Source: Apostichopus japonicus
Taxonomy: Eukaryota; Echinodermata; Holothuroidea; Aspidochirotida; Stichopodidae
Reading direction: 5' to 3'
Assembly: GCF_037975245.1 (NCBI RefSeq)
Contig: NC_092580.1
Location: 31,490,001-31,554,000 of the forward strand
DNA length: 64,000 nucleotides
Program-made: the position numbers and the translations under genes
Shown here: piece by piece, positions 1 through 44,400 of the stretch
How positions within the stretch are numbered: position 1 is the stretch's first letter
Layout: the number at the start of each line of letters is the position of its first letter
Notes under the pieces: generated by a model
What the model was told of the DNA's origin: nothing
The model's database searches: none
What the model saw: the letters and a program-made list of their open reading frames with translations, nothing else

Positions 1-23
1 TGTTTTTATTTACCACCTTACAG

Positions 24-31275
<31,252 letters not shown>

Positions 31276-32775
31276 ACGAAGCAAGTATTGATCTCTCAAA
31301 AAAAAACTCAGAAAAGGAGAAAACTACAATGGATGCAAAAATCAGCTGATCAACTTCAGCTGATTCCAGCAAAACGGAACATAATAAAGTCACCTCTTAC
31401 TGTATTACAGCAGAAACAACATATTTTCTTTTATCAAAGCAGTTGATGAATTCAATTTCCAGTAGCATCACATCAGGGAATTGTTAACTTGGAGCAGAAT
31501 GGTAATATATATATGGAGCCTAAAATGTCAGCAAGTAAACTTGTTGCTGAAAGTTTCCCTTAACTGGGCTTCTTCTGGTGAAAGACACCTCAAAATTGCT
31601 TGCACATATTAAGGGAGTCCAACTTTATACATTTGTTCATTAGAGAAGAGAAGGGACTTTGTATTTTTTTGGGTGGGGAATTAGATGTGGATAAATCCTG
31701 TGACCATTTATGATCTTTCTAGAATATTTGGAAGCTAGAAGAAAAGAATTGAAACAAGCTGGGTCAGGCACTGTTTTATGTTGCATTATGTTACTTTCTA
31801 ACTTTCATTGTAATTTGACAGGATAACAGATCCAATAGTTACCAGATAGGAAAATGAGCTTTACATTCTTTAAAAATAATTTACCACAGATAAAGTATTA
31901 ACTAAATCAAATATCAATTAGATAGTTAGTCTCTGTTTTTGATGTTTAAGAAGTAATTTGACCAGCAGAAAACCAAAACACAAAAAAATAAACACATATT
32001 TGAGCAAGAAAGACATTAGTAATTAGTTATTATTGCTCATTTTTGTGTTTGGCTCACCAATATACTTATTTGATTCAAAAGCAAGTTCAATTTGTTTTTT
32101 TGCGATAGTAACTAACCTACATGTTGGCTGATAATTAAATTTTCTTTTTCATATAATATAAATATTATAAGTCATGTTGATTGTGACAGTATAATAGCGT
32201 AATATATAAAAGTGAAATGCCGATGTTGAACAAATGATGTTACATTCTGTTTCATGTTTTAATCAAGGTTACCAACTGTTGATGAAATAAATTAATTCTT
32301 TATATACCAGTGGCCTTTAGATGTGAGCATCTTATTTCTTTCATGTAAATATTGATTACAGATTTTAATATTTTGCAATTATACTTTATATGTGTGCCTT
32401 AAATTATGACATTTGACTTACAAAGAAAATTGACGCAAGTAACAAATTTAAAAATGTATTCTAGTGGTTTTTCCCAGTCCCAGGGAAAACTCATATATTT
32501 CACTATTCCTTTACTCTTGGCATTATCAATATGCAACTAGGCATCATTAAGCTATAAATCGCTTTAGGATTTATGAATATGTGAAAATTGCAATGAGACA
32601 ATAGCTAGCAGCCTGCGCTATGTGTGTAAAATTAAAGGTCAACTAAAACTCTTGCATAAAATATGAAATATTGGAGTAGCTTGGAGGCTTCTTTATATAT
32701 ATCCTCGACAATATGAGTATAGGCTGTTAAGTCAGGTAAATCACTCATTGAACAGGATATACTCTCTGTTATGTG
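31276..32775 (+). other. Probable ABCC 3' UTR and downstream sequence
   Basis: AT-rich, no coding frame. Candidate polyadenylation signals AATAAA lie at 31383-31388 and 32286-32291. Which one is used cannot be told from sequence. Confidence 0.5.
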
Positions 32776-33600
32776 GCCTAGGGATGTTATAAAACACTGC
32801 AGTATTAAAGTGGCATGTTAGTTTACACTAATGCTGTTTTATTGCTAGGTATGTTATATAACACTGCTATATTATAGTGGCATGTTAGTTTACACTGACA
32901 CTGCTATGTTACCTAGGTATGTTATATAAAACTGCTTTCTTATAGTGGCATGATAGATTACACTAACAGCTATGTTACCTACTGTAGGTATGTTATATAA
33001 CACTGCTATATTATAGTGGCATGTTAGTTTACACTAACACTGCTATGTTACCTAGGTATGTTATATAACACTGCTATATTATAGTGGCATGTTAGTTTAC
33101 ACTAACACTGCTATGTTACCTAGGTATGTTATATAAAACTGCTTTCTTATAGTGGCATGTTAGTTTACACTAACACTGCTATGTTACCTAGGTATGTTAT
33201 ATAACACTGCAATATTATAGTGGCATGTTAGTTTACACTAAAACTGCTATGTTACCTAGGTAAGTTATATAAAACTGCTTTCTTATAGTGGCATGTTAGT
33301 TTACACTAACACTGCTATGTTACATAGGTATGTCATATAACTGCTCTATTAAAGTGGCATGTTAGTTTACACTAACACTGCTATGGTACTTAGGTATGTT
33401 ATATAACACTGCTATATTATAGTGGCATGTTAGTTGACACTAACACTGCTATGTTACCTAGGTATGTCATATAACTGCTCTATTAAAGTGGCATGTTAGT
33501 TTACACTAACACTGCTATGGTACTTAGATATGTTATATAACACTGCTATATTATCATGACATCTTAGTTTACACTAAGACTACTATGTTACCTAGGTATT
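32776..33600. repeat. 68-bp minisatellite
   Basis: About 12 units of AGGTATGTTATATAACACTG, then CTATATTATAGTGGCATGTT, then AGTTTACACTAACACTGCTA and TGTTACCT. Substitutions are few, with occasional deletions (for example a unit with ATGTCATATAACTGCTC). Degraded units continue to about 33930. Confidence 0.92.
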
Positions 33601-34808
33601 TGAGTTAACAAGGTTATATTGCATTACTGTTTTAAAACACTGTAATATTATCTCAGCATGTCATAAAAATACTTGCTTGACCTGCCTAGGTTAGTTAAAA
33701 GTTATATAACACTAGTGTTATAAAACATGTAACACTGTGTAGCATATAACACTCAGGCTGTTAAATTACCTATTAAGCTGTTATTTTGCCCACAAATGTT
33801 AGATAACATTGTTATATTTCCAACGTATGTTAGTTAATACTGCTAGATAATGTTAAGGCTGTTATATTACCTATACGTATGTTAATTAACACACCCATTA
33901 CCTACATATGTTAGTAAACACTGTTATAACTCGTAGGGTATGTGGTATCTTCTGTATGCAAATGTTGCAGACGAGTGTAATCTTTATATTACACATATGT
34001 ACCATTGGGAATTAAGAATAAAGTTTTACTATTACAAGAATTTGGGACTAACGATTATTCAGCAAGGATTGCGCTCTGCAGGACTCATTTTTTTTTATTA
34101 ATCATTCGTCCTTTTCTGTTTATTTTTAGATTTAAAAATATTTTATAGTTCTAGATAAACCAACTTGTAATATAGTACTGATGTTATACATTAGAATATA
34201 ACATGATTCTCTGGAACACCTTTTTTTTTATCGTAAAGTACCCTTTCTAGGGGAGGGGAGGGGACAAACTTCTTCTGTGAGAGGGGAGGAAATTGGGAAG
34301 GGTATACACTCACTACTAAGATTTGGGGCTTAGTACCTCTGAGTTTAATACATCATTGAGTTTAGCTGATTAATAACATTGTTGGATATAAAAGGGTAAA
34401 CCTTTGTTGTAGCAATTTTTTTTTTATAGGCAAAAAATTATTGCACAAGGTTTATCTCAAAATCATTAAGAATGAATGAAGTTGTGGGATGATGTATGTT
34501 GTTAATACTGCAGATGAGAGTTGCATTTATTTTGATTTTCATATTTCATTATAATATTATTTGATATTACAGATGGATTCTAATAAAGACAAAACAATAA
34601 TTTACTGAAAATATTTGCAATTTATATATACAATTTTGTTGTGTGGAGTAAACAATAATGTATTGAGAAAATATTAAATGAAACATTCAAAGGCTCTCTA
34701 CTTAGGCATTGCTATTTTTGGCACTTTATTTTGACGTTAATTGCAGGCAGCTTACATACTCCTGATCAAAGAACACCCTTTTCATATCTAATCCACACTC
34801 CAAAATAA

Positions 34809-36968
34809 GAATTTCCCCCTCTCTCAAAAGAGTATTCAAATAATGAAAAAATTTTGGGGAAAATTTTACAGGATCATTTGGGATATTCGAGATCAGATAC
34901 AGAGGCAATTGAAACTTTACTAAAGGGTACAGATTGGATTAATTTGTTTAGGGATATGAGTGCTTCTCAGTCTTGGATTTGTTTTGCTGATAAATTAAAG
35001 GTCATTATGGAAAATCATGTTCCGTGGAAGAATCGTCGTCGTAAAAGCAGTATGCCTCACTGGATGAATAAGAAAGTTAGATGTGCAATTAGGCAAAAAC
35101 GTAGAATGTGGAAGTTGTTTAGGAGGACTAAATCTGAATCTCTTTTGGCCAAGTTTAAAATTCATCAGCTGAAAGTAGAATGCTTAGTCGCTGATGCAAA
35201 ATTGAATTTCGAAAAAAGCATCGCCCTAAAAATTAAGGATAACCCAAAGGCCTTCTTTTCTTATGTCAGGTCTAAGCAGAAAGTTAAAGATGCAATTGTT
35301 TCCCTTAGGGCACCACAGGCTGATAAGATAGTTACTGATAGTCAGGATCTTGCAGATCTTTTGAACGACTATTTTGTGTCGGTTTTCACAAGGGAGGATA
35401 CGAGTAGTATTCCAGATTTTCAGGGGGGCAGTGATAGGCCTAAACTGGATACGGTCTTATTTTCGGATGACGTTGTCTTAAAGGAGCTGCTTCGTCTAAA
35501 TGTTTCTAAAGCTTCTGGACCGGATGCAATCCATCCGTATTTGTTGAAGACTTTTGCACACTATTTCTGCGTTCCACTCTCGTTGATTTTTAGTAAATTT
35601 ATGGATGAAGGTTATGTTCCTAGGGACTGGAGATGTGCTAATATTACCCCAATTTTAAAGAAGGGTGATAAGACTAAGCCCTGTAATTATAGGCCCGTTA
35701 GTCTCACTAGTGTAGTTTGTAAGGTCATGGAGTCTATTGTTAAAAAGTCTTTGGTCTGTCACTTCAGCAGTCAGTCTTTGATCAGAGAGTCTCAGCATGG
35801 CTTTTGTCAAAAAAGGTCTTGTCTCACTAATATCCTTGAGTTTATGGAAGATGTAACAAGCTCACTAAATAGGCAGAGGTCTGTAGATGTTGTGTTCCTG
35901 GATTTCCAGAAGGCCTTTGATAAAGTTCCCCACCAGCGTCTTTTACTTAGGCTGAAGAGCATGGGTGTCATAGGGAATTTACTGTCTTGGATCGGGAATT
36001 GGCTTGGTAATAGGGAACAGAGGGTGGTAATTAATGGCTGTGCTTCTTCTTGGCAGAACGTTACTAGTGGGGTTCCACAAGGGTCTGTATTAGGTCCCCT
36101 GTTGTTTGTTGCCTATATAAATGACATCGACGGAGATATTTTGTGTACAGCTAAGAAGTTTGCTGATGACACCAAATTGTATTCTGAGGTCTCTTCCAAA
36201 AGCGATTCTGAGAAATTTCAAGCGGATTTAGATAAGATTTTTTCCTGGTCTCAGGGGTGGCAAATGCTTTTTAATATTGATAAATGTAAGGTAATGCACA
36301 TTGGTAGTAGTAACCAAAAGTTTGCATACAATCTAAATGGTGTGGAGTTACAGGAGGTCTCTGTTGAAAGAGACCTAGGTATCTACATTGACTCGTCTCT
36401 GCAACCTTCCAAACATTGTCTTGAAGCTGCTAAAAGAGGTAATAGGGTTTTAGGTATGATCAAGAGGAACTTCAGTTTTCTGAAAGAGGACATCGTAGTT
36501 AGGCTTTATAAGCAGTTGGTTAGGCCTCATCTGGAGTATGCTGTGCAGGCTTGGAACCCTTATTTTGCTAAGGATAAGGAAGTACTTGAAAAGGTCCAGA
36601 GGAGGGCTACTAGGATGATTAGTTCCTTAAAGAGGGTTCCTTATTATAGGCGGTTACAACTGTTGAATCTCACTACACTGGAGCTTAGGAGGTTACGTGG
36701 GGACTTGATCCAGGTTTTCAAGATTGTGTATGGTTTCGACAATTTATCCTTTACCGACTTTTTCATGTTTGCAAACAGTAGTTGTACTAGAGGTCATTGT
36801 CTTAAACTTCAAAAGTCGCATAGTAGGATTAATATTCGGCATAACTTTTTTTCTAATAGGGTTGTGAATGAGTGGAATAGTTTGCCTGAGAAAGTTGTAC
36901 TTGCAAGTAGTGTCAATGGGTTTAAGAATGCTTTGGACAAGCACTTTAAGCATTGTAATCGGGTCTGA
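34809..36968 (+). CDS. CR1-like LINE reverse transcriptase, 5'-truncated
   Basis: An open frame of about 700 codons encoding the C-terminal part of a LINE ORF2. The pre-RT region has WMNKKVRCAIRQKRRMWK. RT motifs are SGPDAIHPYLLK, NYRPVSLTSVVCKVMES, VDVVFLDFQKAFDKVPH (catalytic D), SGVPQGSVLGPLLFVAYIND and AKKFADDTKLY (catalytic DD). The tail has LEKVQRRATRMISSLKRVPY, typical of Jockey/CR1/L2-group elements. The endonuclease and ORF1 are missing, so the copy is 5'-truncated somewhere near 34.85 kb. The frame has no in-frame stop, so the insertion is young or little decayed. The exact clade is uncertain. Confidence 0.9.
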   Translation, partial: EFPPLSKEYSNNEKILGKILQDHLGYSRSDTEAIETLLKGTDWINLFRDMSASQSWICFADKLKVIMENHVPWKNRRRKSSMPHWMNKKVRCAIRQKRRMWKLFRRTKSESLLAKFKIHQLKVECLVADAKLNFEKSIALKIKDNPKAFFSYVRSKQKVKDAIVSLRAPQADKIVTDSQDLADLLNDYFVSVFTREDTSSIPDFQGGSDRPKLDTVLFSDDVVLKELLRLNVSKASGPDAIHPYLLKTFAHYFCVPLSLIFSKFMDEGYVPRDWRCANITPILKKGDKTKPCNYRPVSLTSVVCKVMESIVKKSLVCHFSSQSLIRESQHGFCQKRSCLTNILEFMEDVTSSLNRQRSVDVVFLDFQKAFDKVPHQRLLLRLKSMGVIGNLLSWIGNWLGNREQRVVINGCASSWQNVTSGVPQGSVLGPLLFVAYINDIDGDILCTAKKFADDTKLYSEVSSKSDSEKFQADLDKIFSWSQGWQMLFNIDKCKVMHIGSSNQKFAYNLNGVELQEVSVERDLGIYIDSSLQPSKHCLEAAKRGNRVLGMIKRNFSFLKEDIVVRLYKQLVRPHLEYAVQAWNPYFAKDKEVLEKVQRRATRMISSLKRVPYYRRLQLLNLTTLELRRLRGDLIQVFKIVYGFDNLSFTDFFMFANSSCTRGHCLKLQKSHSRINIRHNFFSNRVVNEWNSLPEKVVLASSVNGFKNALDKHFKHCNRV

Positions 36969-37075
36969 GTGTTTGTGTCTTCAGTTTTTTTCCCTCTCTT
37001 TATAGGGTCCTTGATGGGGACTTAAGTGTCCCTCCTGATCCTTTTTTCTACTAAACTAAACTAAACTAAACTAAA
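34845..37075 (+). mobile_element. 5'-truncated CR1-like LINE insertion
   Basis: Comprises the RT frame, a very short 3' UTR (36969-37046) and a terminal (CTAAA)n tail at about 37047-37075. Simple-repeat 3' tails instead of poly(A) are usual in CR1/L2-group LINEs. No target duplication could be found, so the left boundary is approximate. Confidence 0.8.
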
Positions 37076-40000
37076 AGAAGAAAGAACTATTTTGATATGG
37101 AGGAATTCTAACCACCCCCCCCCCTTCCCCATTTAGCTAAAAATATCCAATCCCATTTCAAGTTTGTTTATAAGTTCCCTGTCATGTTTTTTGGTTCTTG
37201 ATTCCCTTCAAGTTAAAGAACAATTTTTAGCAACGACAACTTGATTAACCTGTCTCGTGGCGGTTGACTTTTAAATGTCTTCGCTTAATTTTGTATTGTA
37301 CACATCATTTCAATTCAAAAGACGTTAATACCAAATAGTACATTGACAGCCAACGTGGTTCCCAAGGCATCACAATTCGAGAAGAATTCAGAACTTAATT
37401 ATTAAACAAGAATTAGAAAAAAAAGAAAAAAAAAAGAAGTATAAGCGAGCTTGTGGAAACATATTTGCTATAATAAAATTCTACTCTTCGAGTAAGTAAG
37501 ACTTCATATTGCAAAAAAATAAAATGCTCTTCGAACTCTACAGTTCAAACTATTGAGAAGTCTTTTTTCAGATTGTGTAACATTATGTTTTAGTTTTTTC
37601 TTAAAAGAGTGGCTAACCACCGTAGTATCCACGGGAAATATAGAAGCAGGTCGGGGAGATGAGTATCTGTGGCTACAGGGTTTGCTTCCCCGACTCACGC
37701 CGGTACCCCCCACCCACCCACCCCGCCCCTAGTCTTTCCCTCATAACCCTTTCTCTGCTCTACGTAATCTGGCAAAAGTGGTAATCTGGGCATTGCAATG
37801 AAAGTGGAATGATTCCCTGTGAGTTTGAGGTTACACTTGTCCAGGACGGTGCTCACTTCAGCCAAGGGTGCGCACTTCAGCCCAGGGTGCGCATTTCAGC
37901 CCAGGTGCGCATTTCAGCCCAGGGTGCGCACTTCAGCGTTTGATTCCGATGCAGCATCGTAAGGAGCAATTCAGTCATAATGGTGTTTGTGTGTGTGTGG
38001 GTGCCTGTGTACTTGTTTGATTTTCTGACTGAGGACTTGAACAAAGGAATTCAAAGTCCTCACACGTCATTGCAAAAAAAAGTCCTCTCAAAACTTCTAT
38101 TGTAAAGGGTATTGTTACATTGTGTAGATTTGAACCATCGAGAAGACAATGGTGTCCTCAATCTGAACGTAAAACACATCTGCGTGTGTATACGTGTGTG
38201 TTACCCTGAGCGTGTACGCATGGATTCATGTCGTATATGGTACACTACTGGCAACTGGGCTGTAGTTGTACACTATTGAATATTGAAGTAATGGGACTAT
38301 TATTGACTGTTTTTTTTGTAATTTCCATTATTTTTCTTTTATTTGAATTACTACTTATTATTTTCTTTGCATGGTATTGTCTTCACAGTCATATTATTAT
38401 AAAAACATTGTGAGAAAATGGAAAAATAAATGAAATGAAATGAAATAAGAGTTTTGGAGAAAAGATTTGTATTTCGTGGAACACGTACGTCTCGTTTCAA
38501 TCACGGGTGTATCTCGTTTCTATACTATATTCTACGGTAACCGAGTTACTTTATATAGGCCTAATTTAGTGTTTTGGAAACAGCAAGATATTTTAGACAT
38601 ATTCCTTGAACCGTCGTAAATCTGAAGAATTGTTTTTTAACCCAATCCGAGGGCAGCAACACTTGTATCCAGTCCCTTGTAAATGTTAATGCTAAGGGAA
38701 AAGAGATACAATAAACATTTGAGTAAAAGTGTCTTAACTTTGGTTCATGTACCACGATTTCAAATGTTCAGGGTAATGTTTTCATGAGTTAAACATACAT
38801 AATAACGTTACATAGCGGGATCATGAACACATGGTTATGGTTGATATTGATTCGTTTTTGGAAACTGAATGTTAAATTCCATACTATGTGATGAAACCTT
38901 CAAAAACGGTCCATTTCCCTAGACAACAAATACCAATATCGATGAGAAATGATTCCAGTCAATTTAGAAGTAATTTCAATCTCTTTGTCGTATTAGTATT
39001 AAGCCCAAATCACATAGTTACCAGAAACAAAAGCAAATAAACATTTCAAAACATTGGACTTTGTCTTTCAGTCTCCAGTATTTGAAATGAAAGTAGAATG
39101 CATTGTTCTTTCAAACGAAGGATGTTCACATCAGCTTAACTTAAATCGTGACCTTGATCCCGCAATTAAAGGTATTTTTGGTACTTGTGAACTGTGGAAT
39201 GCATCTATCTACATACCAAATATTTGAGGTGTAGTGCCTACAAGTTACGACATGTCATGGGAACCTTTGATTACACAGAACCTTCGTTATTGTTCTCATA
39301 ATTTTTATTGATTGAATGCTCTTGAGAACAATTCATCTCAGAAAAAGGACTTTTCAAAGGCGACCCTGGAAAGCACCAATCCAAATTTCCTCTTCCTAGA
39401 GGTATTTCTTTTAAGGCTATCTAGTTTTCATTTCTGATGCCTTTCTGATGACCTTGTGTAATAAAATATTTTTCATTCATTCATTCATTCAACTGACTAA
39501 GTTTTGAGTTTTATTTCAGTTGACCTATATAGTAAACGAACGGTCTCTGTATATATTTCATCATCCTTTCCTAATACTTGGCAAGGGCTACATGGGCTTA
39601 GTCAGTTCTACCCAACTATTGCTACCACCTTTAGAAACGGACAATGCCCCTTTCCAGGGTTCTCTAAGCGAAGTGGGATGTTATGATCGAATGCTTGTTT
39701 GTTTTTCATGCGTAGGACGTAACTTCTCCACACAGTCTCTAATGAATAGATATACAAATTACAAAGTACACACGCACACCAATATTACTTGTATTTACGC
39801 ATTCGTTATCTGGAACTCCAACATCTAGTCTCAAAGCTACTTAGCTAACAATCTTGGTACACAAAGTCCATCCAACTACAGATCGCAATACCAGATAGAA
39901 AAGTACAATGGACGGAAATATTTACTCTTCTAGTTATCACCAAAGGAAGCAGACATCATTGGGATGTACTAAATAGCATACGTCTTCTAAAGGCATCATT

Positions 40001-41374
40001 GATTTCTCTACATACCACCAGACGCTGCAAAAACGCTCCATTATTGTTACTATAGGCCCATATAACGTCTAGAAAAAGCGACTCGTTGTGTATGTCCGTT
40101 TGTGTATGAACTGCAAAGTTTCTGGAAACTTTTTGACAAGTTTTGGCTAACGTTGTTGTGGGACAGTGGTCAATACCTTTCTGGACTTGGGCAAGTGTTA
40201 CTTGAGGAACTCTGGCGTTACGATAGGGACAAATGTCTTGGATGGCGCTGGATCAAGCTGTTCGTTTATCATAGCCATTGTGGCTCAGGCCATTACTTCA
40301 AGTTTCTTTAAGTTAACCGTTACGCAGTCTAACAATGGTTGTGCTTTGAACATCGAATTTCGCAAATGCGAAAGGTTTTGGGGTTACAAGCGGTTCGTTC
40401 GTGTGTCTTTGGAAATTGTACAATTAGCTACAGAATCTTTGAGTCCGGTCTTATTTATCAATTCGGTGGCCTGCAAATTGTCGTATAAGACACGCGGGAA
40501 TTAGGGACATCGCACAAGTAATACACACGCAATCTCTTGGCCGGTATGTTACATTAATTAAAACAGTGTTTTTTTGTCCTGAGGTGAGAATGGAGGAATG
40601 GCAACAAAGCACCATGAATATTTCTCATTCGAACGTCACTACTGTTTTGAGTGTTCAACAGGTAAGGAGCTAGGCATACCACGAAGGGTAATGTTGAAAA
40701 GTAATGACGGGAAGAGGTGGATGAGGGGGTTAGAGGGGACACGAGAGGGGAGGTTGAGGGGGAGGAAGTTGGATGACTTGATAATCTGGGAAAACACCTT
40801 ATGACATGAAGAGTCAAATGTTAAGTCCACATCCCTCTATATTAGGGAAACTATCCGCTCAAAAAAAAAAATAAATAAACAACTTGAATAGTTTTGTGAG
40901 GTGATTTTGGAGGCCGCTTACGGAACTAATTTCATGATTAGTCTTGTTTTATCGAATGTATCGGAGAAGGGACTCGAGGGAAATGGGGGTATATAAGACA
41001 ATTACAAAAATAGTAAAATTGAGTGTAAAATGTTCCTTCGATTTTCTAACTTACAGGGGGAGGAGGGGAAGAGGGAAGGGGTAGGGGGGGATGAGTGGCC
41101 TCAAGAGTTCTTATGAAGGGTATCTATACGAGTTGGATAAGCTCCTATGGCTTCGTTATTACGATTATGATCCTGCAATAAATATTGTGTTAACATTTCT
41201 CGATCGTACTTTTATGTCGTATTTCACGTGCTTCACACACGTGCCAGACGCTAGCACAATAGGCAATGAATGAAGGCAATGTGTAGTACATACTAGGCTG
41301 AGTGTTTTGTAGTTGTGTGGAGGATAGTTACGTAATAAATCTTGAATAACTCTTTTTTCCCTTCTAACCCACAG
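37076..41374. other. Region between the two genes, no recognised gene
   Basis: Contains a GGGTGCGCA(C/T)TTCAGCCCA minisatellite (37845-37940), an ATGAAATGAAATGAAAT tail near 38430 and a (CATT)n tail near 39470 that probably mark old retroelement ends. Several open frames of 60-112 codons have no recognisable domain. The promoter and first exon of the downstream gene may lie here but I could not place them. Confidence 0.6.
37845..37940. repeat. 21-bp minisatellite
   Basis: Four to five units of GGGTGCGCACTTCAGCCCA and variants. Confidence 0.85.
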
Positions 41375-41418
41375 CAAGAGAAAATCATGATTATTCAAAT
41401 AACTATGGCTACTTTAAG
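41375..41418 (+). CDS. TMEM116-like exon 1 of window (helix 1 start)
   Basis: A 44-nt exon after CTAACCCACAG and before GTAAGA. The frame reads QEKIMIIQITMATL and ends in AG, completed to serine by the next exon. ATG at 41387 or 41405 could start translation, but GPCR-like proteins usually have more extracellular N-terminus, so an upstream exon is likely. Confidence 0.65.
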
Positions 41419-44400
41419 GTAAGATGGTCTCTGTCAAGTTTTCTTTCTTTCTCCTTGTTCGGTTTTTTGGTGATACTAAAACAGTATAATAGTTCTTGAA
41501 CCTTTCAACTCCCAGTGCCATTCTTTCATGTCACACATTGATGTCAAGATTTGGTCTTGGTTGACTCAGTGAAGGCCAGCAATAGAGTCTATACAAAACG
41601 GTAGAGTAGCTATGCAAACTGCTACATCATTTTGTGTGCTTTCTTAGGAGGTCATCACCCTCTAAACTACAGGGCCTCAGACATTGAGGAGCAGTGACTG
41701 ATGGCATCAGACAATGGAAATTACTTTGAGCCTAGTGAGGGTGACAGTATAGTGCTTGTTGAGGTCTGAGCATGAGAGACCTTTGATTTTATTAACATAT
41801 TTGGGTCAATATCCATTACCTTCCTATGTTAAAGTAGATGTAAGTTTGAAATAAAAATGCTAAATCCTGGATGAAATCGAGCATTATTTAAGCTTCAAGG
41901 GAATTCGCTCATTCACCCCTCCCCCCGCCTGGGGCTCTATGGCGGGCCCCTGGACCCCACCCCACCCCGCCCAGACGCGACCCTATCCCAATTTGGCGCC
42001 GCCCAGCATTTCCCGCGTTCTGCCCCCATCCTACACCCGCAAAAATGTTTCTGTCGTTTTGCTGTGCCCCTCTCACTTTCAAATATCTGGCGACGCCACT
42101 GTCGTTAGCTGTAAGACTTCATAATAGGTTTTCCAGAGTTTATGCTTATGTTAATGACTGATAATTTTCAAAAGAATGACTTACATAACATTTAGGCTTC
42201 TCAACTAGTCTTTTTATATCGTCAAGGTGACATTTTAATTGCTATTAAGCAGTGGCGGAGAAACAGGGGGGGGGGGGGGTTGGGGGGGTTTTAACCCCCC
42301 ACTTTTTGAAGAGGGGGGTTGGCCCACACAATCAACCCCCCCTAATTTTTGCCAGTAATGTTCTGTTATATTATTTAACGACCGAATTATTTAACGACCG
42401 AAAACCGAGTTAGAATTGACCCACACATTATTTCTAGCCCCTTTCCCCCACCTTGCGCATTGGAACTTGTAGCTCATAGCGCTAACTTCACCCCACAACA
42501 GACATACACAAAATAATGTTTTGTTGCTGTTGAATAGCTTTGGAACTGTATACACTTGCCAACTTCAACGAGGTGTTTCTAAGTACATGTACGTAGGCAA
42601 TATGAGTGTCGAAATCTGTCGCTAGGCTAGCGCGCTTTGGCACTATCAATGCAAGGTCGATTTCGCCGCATGTGCCTTACGTCTTACACAGCACCGTTTG
42701 GTAAAAATGTACTCTTATTGTTTTTAGGCATGAATTGATAATTACATTGGTTGTGTTGTAGGGGACTACCTTAGGAGTTAGGACTATTTTGGCAAAGTTT
42801 GGAGTATGTGATGACTGTAGATTGTTTGGAAACTTCACTTGAATCATGTGAAAACTCACCTGAACTCAAATGTAAATTAGGTTTGAGACTTTGTTCCTGT
42901 GTGTAAACCTGTGATATGGTTAGTGTAGAACTATTATGCTGTAACTGACCAGGGAGAGAGTAGCAGCTCCCTGAACTGACTGAGAGTATCAAGGACAGCT
43001 AATAACACAACATACGGGATTCCAGAACATTTTGCACCCACGGGGGGAAACTGCATTGAAATGAATTTTACTGTATCCTATATGTTGCACTGGTAGAGCG
43101 CATGCGATTGAGAAAAAGTTGATTGGATATGGCCAATAGGCTATATAATCCATGGTGACCGTTTATTTACAAGTTGAGAATACAACATGAAAAAACGAAA
43201 AATCTTGCTTTTCATTATAGTAACACATCAGTGACAGAACATGAGATTTCAATTTTCAAAATATGAAATGGTTAACAGGCGCGGTTCCAGGGGGGGGGGT
43301 GTTGGGGCGCGCGTCCCCCGGGTAAGAAAAAGAGGAGAGAAAAGAAGAGAGAAGGAAAAAGAGGAAAAAGAGAGGAAAGAAGGGGAGGAAGGAAGGAAAA
43401 GAAAAAGGAGAAAAGGATGGAGTAGAAAATACGGCAAGAAAACTGGAAGAGAAAGAGGAACAGTGACAAAATTATTCGAATTTGTAAAGCAAACAGCAGA
43501 TATCACATCATATATCAGTGAGCATGAAAATGGCTTTCCACGATAAACAGCCTCCAAACCGTGGGCGCAGATCCTGGTGAGGACAGCGGGACGCGTCCCC
43601 ACCAACTTTTTCAGTAGCGGGGACATGATATACCGTGTCCCCACCAATTTGTCTTGACCAATAGCTGCATTTCAAGTTCCCCTGTATTGAACTTTGGCGC
43701 AGTTTGATCCAGCAATGTGCAAATGACATGCAGAAGTTTGTATTTTATCCACAGTTGTTAAATATAGGACGGAAATCGCATTTGCGGCAGTCTATATTTG
43801 TTATCTGGGAGAGGACCCCATCGTATATGCAAAAGTCTACTTGGATTATTTGTCCCCTGATTTTCTTTCTGCAGAAGCCCATGTATTTCTCCAAACTAAA
43901 TTTCTAAGCCATGAGATCTAAAACTTAAGGAGGTTTAGGAGCATCATTAGGTCTGGGAAGTGTTATTTCCGGCGACCTGGGAGGTATATTTGCCCAAAAA
44001 AAATCGTATGCTACGCGCGAACCCATGGTCGCGCTCCGCTTAGATAGTGTCAGAGAACAGACACGGGTCCCTAACATTATCCAAGACTGATCTGAGCCCA
44101 TGCTCAAAACTGTCGATGTGTGTAGTGTTCGGTTTCGGAAATATCTGGTATATTTTTATTTCCTTCAATGAAATATTTTAGTAGCCGTCTGAATTTTCGA
44201 AAAATTCCCTGACCAACATTCTTCATCATACTTCATCATACTCGTGCAATTTTCACCCGTCTGTTAGGGTTTGAAGGCGGTTTTTCTATATCGGTTGTCC
44301 ATAGATGATATTTTGTGCAACATTATGGGTATGTTTTGAAGTGAATTTGTTCACGAGAATTTTCAAATTCTGAACAGTGGGGCTGACGGGTATTGTGGGC

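Noticed and set aside
34726-34908. Minus-strand open frame at the left edge of the LINE
   Set aside because: It crosses the insertion boundary and has no domain; chance frame.
34809-37110. Target-site duplication for the LINE
   Set aside because: I compared sequence after the (CTAAA)n tail with the region near 34.8 kb and found no convincing direct repeat.
39504-39828. Two overlapping open frames of 60 and 102 codons
   Set aside because: Overlapping frames with no recognisable domain, close to a retroelement-like (CATT)n tail.
40102-40504. Open frames including GTNVLDGAGSS and FIIAIVAQAITSSFF, possible exon upstream of the TMEM116-like gene
   Set aside because: No family resemblance, no convincing splice donor leading in phase to 41375.
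43241-43647. Similar low-complexity open frames
   Set aside because: Complementary copy of the same tract in transposon B.
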